NCBI GenBank assembly: GCA_029204225.1
Contig: CM055111.1
Span: 13,268,697 to 13,332,696 of the forward strand
DNA length: 64,000 bases
Source: Diphasiastrum complanatum
Taxonomy: Eukaryota; Streptophyta; Lycopodiopsida; Lycopodiales; Lycopodiaceae
Direction of reading: 5' to 3'
This document shows, piece after piece, positions 1 through 11,398 of this stretch. The position numbers were made by a program, and so were the translations under genes. Under the pieces are notes generated by a model. That model was not told the origin of the DNA, did no database searches, and saw only the letters and a list, made by a program, of their open reading frames with translations. Position 1 is the first letter of the stretch, and each line of letters starts with the position of its first letter.

Positions 1-654
1 GAAATAGATAGCCCTTTTATGTACATCAACATAATCGATGAACAGGTGTATCAGTCTCCCTGAAGGAAGCGGTACACATAACACTTTGCACAATAGACAC
101 ACTGTTGAAAACTTGCATCCATGTTAACGACTCTGAGATCTTGCATTTGCATTGCCAATTATGCATGGAACTGAAATTGGGCATACTGTCATACTCTGCC
201 ACGGAATGGGTGCATATGCAAAATAGGAACACGGGATGGGTGTTTTGCAAGTACTAAAGAATCAAGAGGAAAATACGAAGCTGAAAAGAACACTATCACC
301 AAGTACCGCTGTTTTTAGAGGAATACAGATGGTTAGAATCACCCACCTAAGGGTGCTGAAAAGGAAGACATCAACACAAAACCAAGCTGCGAAACCAAAG
401 ATGTTGGGTCTGCCGTATGGGGAACATACTACCCAGTGGAAGTCGCCAATGTTAGCTGAATTTTTGACAGGAAAAATCGGGCTAATTTGGAGCAAAAAGC
501 AGTTACAGAGTATTTAACGAGTACCAAAACACTATGGATTCGACGAAAGTTGAAGCAAAAATGTTGGACCGAAAATGGGTCCCAGCCTGCCCTTAAAGTG
601 GTTAGACACGTTAATTAGTAGTGAATAATATATCTGTACAAACGGTCTAAGGAA

Positions 655-750
655 CCGTCAAAAATATTAGACATAAGTCAGATTTTGTAAGACCGTAGGA
701 AAATGCCGGTCCATGTACAAATAGGTCCAAGCACACCTAAATGTGGCTAG
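655..750 (+). repeat. Diverged dispersed repeat, copy 1 (related to 6758-6850)
   Basis: The stretch lines up by eye with 6758-6850: both carry GAAAATGCC, then AAATAGGTC, then CCTAAATGTGG in the same order and spacing. The two copies are clearly diverged. Family and origin are unknown. Confidence 0.5.
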
Positions 751-1390
751 CCAGAAGTTTTACGGCCTTTAAATTGGCTCAACAGTAAAAATGCCGGCAA
801 TGCCGAGCAAAATTTTGATGTACCCAAAAATATTTTACTAATATCAAAAATCTTTTTGTTTTTCAGGAACGGTCGGTTTCTTCTCAAGATTGCTCTGTCT
901 GTCACTTGTAACCCTATCAGAACTTGCAGAATCGAAAATTGGTTAGAGCCATTACCAAGAGAAAAATCGACAAAAATGACATAAAAAAATATAGACATAG
1001 TGGGTTTCAAAATGACGGCAAAGTGGCAATCAACAAAAATGGGCATAACGGAGTTTCAAAAATGTAGACACGAAGGGTTTCGAAAATGTGGTGAAAAAAC
1101 AATTTACGGTATCAAAACCGCAGTGCAAAGAAAAATCGGCAAGGCAAGTACCAGAGAGGCCAACCGGCCTAAGCAGTTTAACGGGAAAAAAAATTATGAC
1201 CTTGTAAAAGTGAAGATTAAGGTAATTGGGTTAGAAAGTTTTTTTTTAAATGACCTGACCCAAGTGGGTGATGTCACACGGCTTGCAAGTGGCTGATGTG
1301 ATGGGCCCTAACATATTTTACACATGTCGAAAAGAGAAGTTTCTGAAAATTGACAAAATAGCAAAATGAAGGGTGGCCCTCCACCACCCT

Positions 1391-1401
1391 CTATAAAAAG
1401 G
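1391..1401 (+). promoter_or_regulatory. TATA-box-like motif
   Basis: CTATAAAAAGG is a good match to a plant TATA box. About 130 bp downstream is a GA-rich stretch (GTGAGAGAGAGAAG near 1509) and then an A-run. No coding frame is attached within a few hundred bases, so it may be the promoter of a lost element, an LTR U3 remnant, or chance. Confidence 0.25.
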
Positions 1402-2242
1402 CCCAAGACATTAAGCAAAACAATGAATTTTAGAAGAGTGAAGTGCTGCTGAGGCTGAGAATTGCTGATTTGCTGCTATGGTGCTATCATCCTGAATTTG
1501 GTGCTTATGTGAGAGAGAGAAGAATCATAATGAAGAGTGAGGCTGTCTTGGTGAGAGGATGGTGCTACAAATATTTAAAAAAAAAAAAAAACAAAAAGAT
1601 GGCAAGTAGGCGATAACCAATCCAGAAAACAATAAGCCCTTCAAGGGCCCAAAAAAAAATAAAGCAAGGCAGGGCGAAAAAGCAGATTTTCTATGCATAC
1701 TGACTATTCAGCCCTTCACAAGGTCCAAACCTTAAGTGTTCTGACTGCCATCAAAGTTTGAGCCTTTAACGTCGACTTTCTTTGGAACTGCATTGACCTG
1801 CCTCAACAAATAGTATTGCATTTGCAAGGCAAGGCCAAAACCTCCACCATGGACAAGCCAAAAATATGTGGACGTATTTTTGTTGTCGGGGCACATTTCA
1901 CCTTAGTTTCAAAAATTCGTAATGCATCTGTATCCCAACCAGCATGGACAAGCGGCAATTATCCAGACGTGTTTTGAATAGGTGACGTTTTTTGGGACGG
2001 GTTTTAGCGGGAACTACCATGTTGAATTTTTCGCGGGAACGACAATGCGGCAACACGTTCAAATATATCGATCTCCTAGCGTAAAGACCAAATATATATA
2101 CTCTACTCAAAAGCATCGCATATCTGTGCTTCATGAGGAATCAGCTCCTGATCTATTGAAAGTTCTGCGCGCTAGTCATAAACATTCAATCGACTCACAC
2201 TGTGTAAGACGTCATATTAGACAGACGGGATAGATAGAAGGG

Positions 2243-2740
2243 ATGGATATGGAATGTTTATGTCGCGTAACAGGGTATCGATTCCCAGTGATACAGCCAG
2301 GTGAACTGATGTGCCCAATATTGGATGATATGCAGATAGTTAATGTACCAGAAATGGATCTCGAAACAGAGTGTCCTATATGTCTGGACCCACTCATTCC
2401 GCCGCCCACACCTGACCAAGTCGATCTAATGCTAATGTTGAGGTCAGTAGGTTCCAAATTCTGTACCTCAATACATGCAATCGCAACTTCATTGTCGTGA
2501 AGATGGTTTTGTTCTCCTTAGGGTTTCAGCTCTAGATTATTAGTATGGCAAATACTGAATGTGTTCTGTTTCAGGTGCGGGCACATGCTACATCTGACTT
2601 GTTTCTTGTGTTGGTTCGAAGCAACTCCCAGCGTTTGCAATTGTCCTATATGTCGGGGTACATTTTCAGATCAGTTGATATCTGACTTGATAGAACGTGA
2701 AGCTGCATACGGCCTACGGTTACTGAAATATTATCGATAA
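2243..2740 (+). CDS. Small RING-H2 finger protein (putative E3 ubiquitin ligase), two exons
   Basis: Exon 1 runs 2243-2442 and exon 2 runs 2575-2740. The intron has a strong AG|GTCAGT donor and a pyrimidine-rich TTTCAG acceptor, and splicing keeps the frame, giving 121 residues. The joined protein has a full set of RING ligands: C44, C47, C68, H70, H73, C76, C90 and C93, spaced C-x2-C-x20-C-x-H-x2-H-x2-C-x13-C-x2-C (RING-H2). The intron falls between the first Cys pair and the third ligand. RING-H2 proteins usually recruit E2 enzymes to ubiquitinate substrates. No transmembrane segment is visible, and no substrate can be inferred. The start at 2243 is the first in-frame ATG, but upstream exons are possible. 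A decayed partial copy lies at 36772-37105. What is seen is the ligand set and the splice phase; ligase activity is inferred. Confidence 0.65.
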
Positions 2741-4494
2741 GTCTCTTTCTACTAGTAAGGAAATGACAGCAAGATACAGACCGCTGCCTGATTTTTATTT
2801 TCTTGCTCGTAACATGGATCTTGATAATGGTGAAATGGGTTGGTCATGTAACTATAGCAAGTTCCAAAATTTCAGGTATTCCGCATGCAATGAAAACCTG
2901 TGAAACTGGTTATCACTTCTTTTTGGCTGAGAAAGCTGTGCAATTTTTTAGAAATACTAACTAGCTCTTTCATCAAATCGGAAGTGCAAGAGAGAAGTCC
3001 GCTCTGAATCATCATTCTAGCTACGCTGCAATACTAAGACAAGTTCACTTGGAATTAGCTGTTGGTCAAATTAAAATTATTCATAGAAAATGCTTATGGT
3101 TTTGCCTTTCAGATTTTCAAGGCGTTGTGAATACAACCAATTAACTTTGACATGAGCTTTCCTCATTACCAGAGCAAGGCACCAGGACTCGTACCATCAG
3201 GTGTGGCTACTGATGAAACATCAGGTGGGAGAAATTTTCTAAAAGATCAGATGGACGAGAATCAAGACCAGCTCACAAACACAGCTGTTCATTACCCGGA
3301 TGAGTTTGGAGCATGAAATATGATATGGAGGTCCATATAGGGCTTGAGTCGACATAATAGTAGAGTAAAACACGTCAAACAATTTTCGAACCCCGATGAC
3401 TTCTGAGGTCCTTCATTTTGACGTCAGAAGATCATCCTTGTAGCTGCGTTCGGTATCCATCCTTTTATTAGTATTAATTATGAAACCTGAATTGTGCAGT
3501 CTTTTTGTGAAGGGAGTAGATTCCAGAAACGATCATCAATACGCACTTACTTCATGTATTGTATGTAGTGATTGATCGCCATTATCAGCTCGTTTTATAT
3601 CAGACACACGTGTGGTTTCCAAGTAAATATATTATGTGGATGGATCTTTTCCGTTTGTGCTGTCAACGCCAAATTCTTATCATCTTAATGGCTACAGAAT
3701 TTTATGATGCAGTTGCACTTCCTCTTGTTTTCTTTGAATAAACTCACACGCTGGGATGAGTCTTATCGATGTCATGAGTGCTCAATGAAGCTTATTCTTG
3801 TAATGTGAATGGCTAAAGAAGTCATGAAGTGTAGTAAATTCCAGAAACGATCGTCAAAACGCACTTACTTCATGTATTGTATGTAGTGATTGATCACCAT
3901 TATCAGCTCGTTTTATATCAGGCACAACTGTGTTTGTCACGTGTGGTTTCCAAGTTAATATATTATGTGGATTGATCTTTTCCATTTGTGCTGTCAACGC
4001 CAAATTCTTATCATCTTAATGGCTATAGAATTTAATGATGCAGTTGCACTTCCTCTTGCTTTCGTTGACTAAACTCACACGCTGGGATGAGTCTTATCGA
4101 TGTCATGAGTGCTCAATGAAGCTTATTCTTGTAATGTGAATGACTAAAGAAGTCAATGAAGTGAAGCTTATGTTGCTTTTTTTCATTATTCTCACTAAAG
4201 TTGTCTTGCTTAAGAATCATAATAGATGATGTGTTTTCATGCCTAGATAAGCATGTTTGTTTGCATAAGAATTGGTTTGGCAGCCATTTTTTGGTGACAC
4301 CGTACTTTTGTTGATCAATGCATGGGTTGATAATTTTATTACTCAAATTGTGAAGTACTATCCAAATTGACATGATATCCAACATTCATGATTTTGTTGC
4401 TTTTACTTATTTGAGCTCTGGAAAGGTTTGTTGTTTCATATACAAAACAATAAGATATTCAAAACATGCATATTGTACTGAATGTAGCACCCTA
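2384..4494 (+). repeat. Segmental duplication, source-like copy (RING 3' half plus flank)
   Basis: From the middle of RING exon 1 to 4494 this matches 36772-38672 in the same orientation, intron included, so the copy was made at DNA level and not by retroposition. Differences: 2950-3015 is replaced by an unrelated stretch of about 210 bp (37327-37540) in the other copy, and the other copy has a single version of the unit that is tandemly doubled here. The block 3120-3316 is well preserved in both copies and follows a TTTCAG, so it could be an alternative terminal exon or 3' UTR, but its short frame (3152-3316) is not conserved in the second copy. Confidence 0.75.
3521..4163 (+). repeat. Tandem duplication, two copies of about 320 bp
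   Basis: TTCCAGAAACGATC at 3521 starts copy 1 and the same motif at 3839 starts copy 2. Both run through the same series (TGTATTGTATGTAGTGATTG, GCTGTCAACGCC, CGCTGGGATGAG) to the AAGAAGTCA motif. Copy 2 carries an extra stretch of about 13 bp. The homologous region at 38040 onward has only one copy, so the doubling is local. Confidence 0.85.
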
Positions 4495-5439
4495 CACAAG
4501 GAACTTTTGATCAGTTCCTATATAGGTAAAATGTGGAATTCCTGGTTTCACATGATTTTTCCTAGTTTATTTCAAATGTGTATTTGGACCCCTTCTAACT
4601 AGGAAAGCTTTTTTCCTAGTTAAAAAATGTATGTGCATCAATTGCAACTAGGGAAAACCTTATTTCCTAGATACATTTCTACCATTTCTAAATTAGAAAT
4701 TTTTTTTCTAGTTACAAAATGTATCCTCATTAACATTAATTGGTGATAGGCTAGTATTTTTTTTCACCATCTTTATAACATGGGCATCGACACTTTGTTT
4801 TCATTAGCCCCCTATAGCAATTAACATGTTCATTGAATGCATGTTCACAATTTCTAGAACCAACGAGTCAAATCAAGGAGTCCAATGATTTGTAGCCCCT
4901 GCCTTGATCCAAAAGGTTACAAATCCTTGGTCCTTTTATTTTTTAAACAGAAAAAAAAAAAGAACTAGTTGATTTCTTTTCAAAAGGCACCATTGACTCC
5001 GTTAAGAGTACAGGGTGTTAATGAGGACACTCCCTTAGATATGACGTCAACAATGTGACATTTGGAGTGCATCATGGACATCAGATTTCATTTTGACAAT
5101 ATTTTAAGGGCTAGATTTTGTTGAACATTAAGGTGAAAGGTAAAATCATTTTCATATGCATCAATTTCATCCATATTGTCGAACATCAAGAAATCACTAA
5201 TATAGTTTCTACTATTGGGCATTGTAGCAAGGTTTTAATGTTATAGTAAGGCAACTCAAAAATTGGATAACAATCATGGTGCCTCATCTCCATGTGGCCT
5301 CAATAAAAATTACATTATGACTTTGCAAATTCTTTAGCAAGAAGAATTTGTTTAATACACAAGGAGCTTATGACCACTTCATATATGACTAGAGATTGCC
5401 AATTGACTGATCAACTTAGAGTAAGCTTGTGTTTACGAC
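4495..5439. other. AT-rich spacer with short hairpins
   Basis: No gene is recognised. A 10-bp perfect inverted repeat (AACTAGGAAA / TTTCCTAGTT, 4597-4621) is followed by further CTAG-rich weak palindromes to about 4715. The rest is AT-rich with no family signature. Confidence 0.45.
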
Positions 5440-6560
5440 ATTTAAGTAGATTCGATTGTATGTCTACACACAAGATAGCTTGATTTTGGTCCCTATGAAT
5501 TGACATAGAATGTTTAAGCTCGTCGATCTCAATTTTAGGACATTAAGATTCCTCGAATTCGATGTCAATCAACCAAGATATACTTTGGCATGGATTATAC
5601 GAGGTTGTTCATAAAGTGATGAAATCTGAGGAATGTCAAATTCATGAGCTTCAAATAGCTCAAATTTCATGCCTATCACTCAAAATATCTCAAATATGCT
5701 GCCTAACACGTGATTTGGTCTTTATAATTTAACATAATTCATGAAGCAATCAAACTTGACCAATCTCAATATTAAGACACTCAGATTGTTCAAGTTCAAT
5801 TCCTTATTGATGGAATTGGTCCATATTTGTTGAGAGCTCAAATTGATGTCTATATGTCGAGATAACTTGATTTTGATGCCTACAAGCAAAAAAGCTATAT
5901 TTTGGTCCTCATCTCTAAAAAAGGCTCATTGAGCAATGAAAATCGACCAATATCATGTTTAGTACATTTAGATTGTTCGAGTTTCAACCTCTTATCGATA
6001 GAACCGATCCCTACTCCTCGAGATGTCCCAAATTTGATGCCACTTGAGATCACTCAATTTTGGCCTTTATCACTCGAGATGGTTTGTTGAGTAATGAAAT
6101 CAAGGGAATCTTGAGTTTAAGACAATTAGTTAGCTCAAATTTCATACATATAACTAACAAAGCTCAAATTTAATGCACAACATGTGATTTTGGTCCTTAT
6201 CAATCGACATGGCTCATTGAGTGACCAAATTCAACCAATATCAAGTCTATCACATTTAGATTGCTTGAGTATAGTCTCTTATTGATGGAATTGACCCCTT
6301 CCTATGAAATAGCTCAAATTTTATATGTATTACTCGAGGTAGCTCGATGTTAGATATTATCACTCAAAATTGCTCATTGAGTGATAAATTAGAGAAATAT
6401 TGAGTCTAGGGCATTCAAATGATTCAAATTGATGTTTATCACTTATGATAGCTCATGTTCAATGCATATGTTGCAATTTTGGTCCTTATCACTTGACATG
6501 GCCCATCAAGTAGGCGAATTTGATCAAGAATTTAAATCATTGAGATTCGATCCAGTTTTT
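5440..6560. repeat. Degenerate repeat array (units of about 130-290 bp)
   Basis: A phrase similar to TTTGGTCCTTATCA, then CGACATGGCTCATTGAGTGA, recurs in diverged form near 5490, 5715, 5900, 6058, 6190, 6355 and 6478, with shared linkers (for example CTCAAATTTCAT and TTGATGGAATTG). Part of the array reappears at 49168-49445, corresponding to 5925-6220. Short open frames inside are by-products of the repeat. The nature of the element is unknown. Confidence 0.6.
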
Positions 6561-9500
6561 TTTTTTTCTGCCAAACATCAGGCTAATATGTGTATTCTTT
6601 TTCACAAAACCTGTAGAAATCTGTATATATAATCAACGAAATTACATAGAATTGGCACAAAATATCGATAAGCACGGGGTCCTAGCCCACCTTGGAAGTA
6701 CCTAGAGAGAACTTTCATGGCCATAAGATAGGCCTTTATAAAGATAGCAGGTACCACTGAAAAATTTGACAAATATCAATTTTTGTAGACCGAGCAAGAA
6801 AATGCCAGTTTATCTAGAAATAGGTCTCAGCCTGCCTAAATGTGGTCCGGGATTGCTCTAGTCTGACACATAGAAAGAATCAGCAACTTGGAAATGTCTG
6901 AAATCATCATAGTAAGGTCTTGCATGTTAGAGGACACTCGAAAAGGTCACTCTTGAACTGAATGCACATGCATAATCAACCAAATATGCAAGCCAATGCA
7001 TTCAACAAATGATCTACGTTAGCGCTCAATTGAACATCGATGGATTCTTACTTCTACTTGCTGCAAAAACAATTTGAACGGATCCTTATAAGCTAGAAAT
7101 TAATCTAACACGCATTGATCCACCAAAACGCAAGAAACTAAAACAAGAAACAAGAATTAAACAGCATTTCAGAGTCCAAGAATCAAGAAACACACATTTC
7201 TTGATTCTTGGACTTCCAAGAACATCAAGGAATGGAATGTCAATGAATCTACATGTATTAAACCACGATCCTAGCCTTGATGATTTATCACATGCTGACT
7301 CCTATATTAATCCACAAAACAAGAAAGCTAATCCATGCTACTCTATTCCACAATTACATTATTTCCACAACCACAGACAAGGAATGGAAGGACAAGATCA
7401 TAAATGCATCACTCAAGAAAACAAGAATGATCAAGGAGCTCAAGGATGCACCAAAATCATGGAGGCTGTTCTCATTAGGACATGGAGTAGATGCATTCAC
7501 AAAAAGCTCTCTTCTACAAAGGGGGAGTCACTTAAATAAGCAAAAGTGCTCCTTAGGTGGCACGCTAGTGACAATTCCAAATTACACAAATTACAAGTGG
7601 AATTATCCTCTCCACTAGAGGTCACCATCAAAAGGCAGCTCACTCTACTTTTCTAAGAGGGGTCTACTTTTCTAAGAGGGCTTTCCTCAGTTCTTCTCTC
7701 AATCGAAGTTCCAGTCTTATCGATGCTCTTGTCTTGATACTTGCTTGGCAAGGAGCTCACTTTATTCCATAGGCTCACTGTCATCTTTATCTTTTCCTTT
7801 TTTGCAGCTCTTTTCTTTGATCCATTACTATTCGATCTCTTCGGGCTTCGTAGGAGGGGATTCAACTATCATTGCTCAGAGAGTTTTTTTTTATCAAGAT
7901 CGATCTAACTCATTTGTTGCTTAAGTTTCTTCCTTTTTTTCCCAACTTTTTGGCTCTTTCTCTTTATTTCTTCAAGCTGCTTCATCTACTTTCTTAATTC
8001 TTTTTTTCTGGCTGACCAACCAATGTAGGTGGTCTTGGTCTCCGAATGATCTCTTAGCTACGTCGGTAAGACTATCAAGGTCTAAAATTGGGGATTTCTC
8101 AAATGGATAATGAGATGATGGAACACAGAGAAATGGAAGGAAGAGTGGTAGTGATGGCATCGGTAGATGGTGTCGATGATAGAATAGGCATGAGAGTGGA
8201 TGGAGGGTGAGTCTCTTCAACTTTAATAGGTTAGTTACACCAAAACATAATGATCCTTGTAGCTCAGTCTATAATTCTTGTGTCTTGCATACACATATAA
8301 ACACACATAAAACAATAAAATGAATTAACGCACACATCAATGTCTTCTAGATCTGATCATTAACCCTCATTTTTATGTTCAAGCTTTCACAAATAATTAT
8401 CAAAAATGCATTTTTCACGCATCTTTTTTCTTTCACATTTACCATATGTGTAGCATAATCGCTTTAAGAACAGTTGTTTTTGGCAAAATTTAAAGTCAAG
8501 TACATGTTATTCTAAGCAATTATTTTCTATTAATGTAGATATTATTGATTTTATAATTGACTACAGTTGTTATTTTATTTGAATCCAATCTACTAACTCC
8601 ATAATTTTAGTATGATAAACTACATGCACAAACATGAATAACACAGGTATGTATAATGTGACAACAAATGCATTGCGTTGAGTTTAGAATACAATTTTAT
8701 AAATATTTTTTTATGCAGTTCCTTAGACATTGAATTGTTTCCAATGTTTTCATCTCAAAACTATACAGCTATCAATTTCAACATGTATGTAATAATTCAT
8801 GTCATTAGAATTCTTTCATGTCCTAATAAATCTAAAATGTTTTCTGTTGTGACACAACTAGCATAATGCCATGTCATGAAATTTTGGTAGTTGTAGTATT
8901 GTCAATGATCAACATAATTATGTTGTCAACATGTATGCAACTCTATCTCCTAACATGATGATAGAGATGCAAAACCTCCTACTTAGTCAAGGGGATGGAT
9001 CCTCATGACCATCACTCCCTTTGACAAAAAAACTATAATCAAATCTCTTCTCAAATGTAAATTTACAAAGGAGCATTATAATAGATTGTAGACGATGTTC
9101 AATTTATTAAAATAATAAATCTTTAATCTACATCCATTCATCTATCCCATTTTGCAGTTTTACTCATAATTTTATACTTTCTTATAGAATACATGGCAAC
9201 AACTAACAATCGGGTTCTAAAAAGAGTATCGAAGGCGTTCGAAATATCGAACATTAATAGAACTCATTTCCACTCATTCTAAAACTAACGACTTGCCCTA
9301 ACAATTTTTGCAAGTAGTTTCTAAACAGCCTAATTGGATAAGTGACAATGCAATATGGCTAAGCTCCAATTGCGATCTAGGACCAAATAGTTGTCTTCAA
9401 CTGTCATTTGGATAAGCCTAAATGGTATTCATAACTAGTATAAATGATTGATCACTTTCTCGGTTAACTTCTTCTTTAATCTTCTACAAATCTCTTTGCA

Positions 9501-9898
9501 TATTGATCTTGAAGATTAATATAGCACATCGCTAGAAATGCTTACTGCTTACTCACAGATACTCAGTTCTAGTTTCGAGTATGCGGTTCCATCCACTATT
9601 GTTTTGTGCCCACGATTTTCTGATTTGTACATGCTACTTACTGAATTGATTATATAGTTTTATCACATTCAGTATTGCATCAGAATGATCAAACGTTTCT
9701 ATGTTCTTTTTGTGAAACATTACAAATCTAAAACTGTGAAATTATTCCAATCCTTTTTTTCTTTTATGATAGATGGCTCCTCACAAAAAAGAAACACGAT
9801 TGCATTTAGAGAATGATATCATGCTTGAATAGAGAAACTGAACTCACAAAAATTACCTCAAACAATAAAAGTACTTTGATAGAAAACGTGGAAAGTTG
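6561..9898. other. AT-rich spacer without a recognised gene
   Basis: This contains the second copy of the dispersed repeat (6758-6850), a perfect hairpin (7174-7213) and a small tandem duplication of TCTACTTTTCTAAGAGG at about 7646-7680. Two overlapping frames near 7200-7618 lack any recognisable domain. From 8250 to 9898 the sequence is very AT-rich and I see nothing in it. Confidence 0.45.
7174..7213. repeat. Perfect 17-bp inverted repeat with 6-nt loop
   Basis: GTCCAAGAATCAAGAAA (7174-7190), loop CACACA, then its exact reverse complement (7197-7213). No T-run follows and no gene is anchored to it. Confidence 0.9.
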
Positions 9899-10647
9899 TG
9901 TGGAGGATGTTCCCACGTGTGGAGAATTGTGAATTAAATTAAAAATGTTAGATATAGGGGTCTTATGTTTTTTGTATCAAGCATCTAGGTGTAGGATGTT
10001 GATAGGGTCAAATTTGGCATAGATGGCAAATTATCCATTTTCAATTATAATGCCACTATTGAGTCAAAATAGAGTAGGAGGCCAAACTCGAGCCAATTAG
10101 AGTGTAGACAAGTGTAATGCTTTTGTTTGATGAAGTTTAAGAGGTCCAATAGGATTTAGAGGTGGAACCATGAGTGGTCCAATAGAATTTGAGATCTGCA
10201 TGAAAATGGTCCAATAGAATTTAGAGGTGAATGGATCAATGGTCCAATAGGATTAAGAGGTGGCAAAAGTGTGGTCCAATCGTGATTGAGTATTGTGGTA
10301 GCTCATGGATCTATTAGTATCATTGTACTTCTCATTTGGATCTAATTGATTTTGAGATTGGGTGCATTTTGTGAGTAATTGCTTTTCTAGCTTTCTCTCT
10401 CTACCCGAGAGCTCATGATGATTTTCTCTCTCTACCCGAGGAGAGCAGCTTGTTTTTACTTAGATTATTTTTGGAACACTTCCCACACGTGTGAGTGAGA
10501 GTTGGAAGTGATTGATTGCATGTAGTAGTGTGTTTTTGCCATAGAATCAAAGATAGATCTTGAATCTCAATCTAGTCTTGATCTTGGTGCATCTACACAC
10601 CTTAGGAGATCACAAGTTGTGGACAGTCCACACGTTTGAAATCAACA
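9899..10647 (+). repeat. 5' LTR of copia element (first about 70 bp missing)
   Basis: It matches 14041-14793 closely to the eye, from TGTGGAGGATGTTC through ATCAACA, with scattered substitutions. It ends in CA immediately before the PBS. Confidence 0.85.
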
Positions 10648-10660
10648 TGGTATCAGAGCC
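10648..10660 (+). other. Primer binding site (initiator tRNA-Met)
   Basis: TGGTATCAGAGCC follows the 5' LTR directly. This is the standard plant copia PBS complementary to the 3' end of initiator tRNA-Met. Confidence 0.9.
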
Positions 10661-11398
10661 TATCTAAGTTTACCATGCATTTTGATCCATTTGAGTGAAA
10701 ACTATTCATCAATCTTGAGCTAGAAATTGTCAAGATCCATTTTCCTAGCTATCTTGTCCAATTTTGGATCAAAAGAGATCAATAGGGCATTGATTGGGTC
10801 TGACCTGGTACTGTATAGAATCAGGTGCTCAGACACATGTGAGGAACATCCAATTTTAGTTTGGGAGTTCTCTTTCATGTTTGATCCAAAATTCTTGCTA
10901 GATAGCTTGTTTTGAAGCTATTTTTGTCTAGTTTCTGATGCAATCAGTTTCATTCCATTTGGTTTTGCCAATCATAAGTTATAAGCTTTTGAAGAGGGTT
11001 AGGTAGGGCACCTAGACTTGGGTGGACGCATTTGGTTTCAGATTGCTTGTTTGATCCAAAATCACAGTTGAATGCTTACCAATCTCATCTATATGTGATC
11101 TAGGCATTGTTTTGAGATCTTGGACATTTTTTTTCACGCAATGTCATTGTATTTGAGTCAAATTTTGTTTCTTAGTGTATTTCACATGTTCTAAGAGTGT
11201 TTGATCCTAACTTTGCCCATACTCCATCATTTGATGTGAAGTAGATCTAGTTTTGGAGAGATTGAGATAGCTAGTGAGAATCATCTCACAGTTTGTTGCA
11301 AGATCTTGCATAGGAGATGTTAGCACACCATTATTGGATCCTATAGTGAGAGAGAAGCAAAATTTTTTGTTCATCACTTTTATTTATCTCCACTTTAC

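Larger units (their letters stand above)
1..2242. other. AT-rich spacer without a recognised gene
   Basis: I recognise no protein family in this stretch. It holds short A-rich runs (for example about 1576-1590). A motif of about 30 bp (AAATGGGTCCCAGCCTGCC at 573 onward) recurs in diverged form near 718-748 and at 6816-6846, suggesting an old dispersed repeat. Open frames here are short and show no family motif. The 2.2 kb may include promoter or upstream exons of the RING-H2 gene that follows, but I cannot show that. Confidence 0.5.

Noticed and set aside
4590-4720. CTAG-rich palindromes as a MITE
   Set aside because: Arms are about 10 bp, no TIR pair or target duplication could be defined, and the spacing is irregular.
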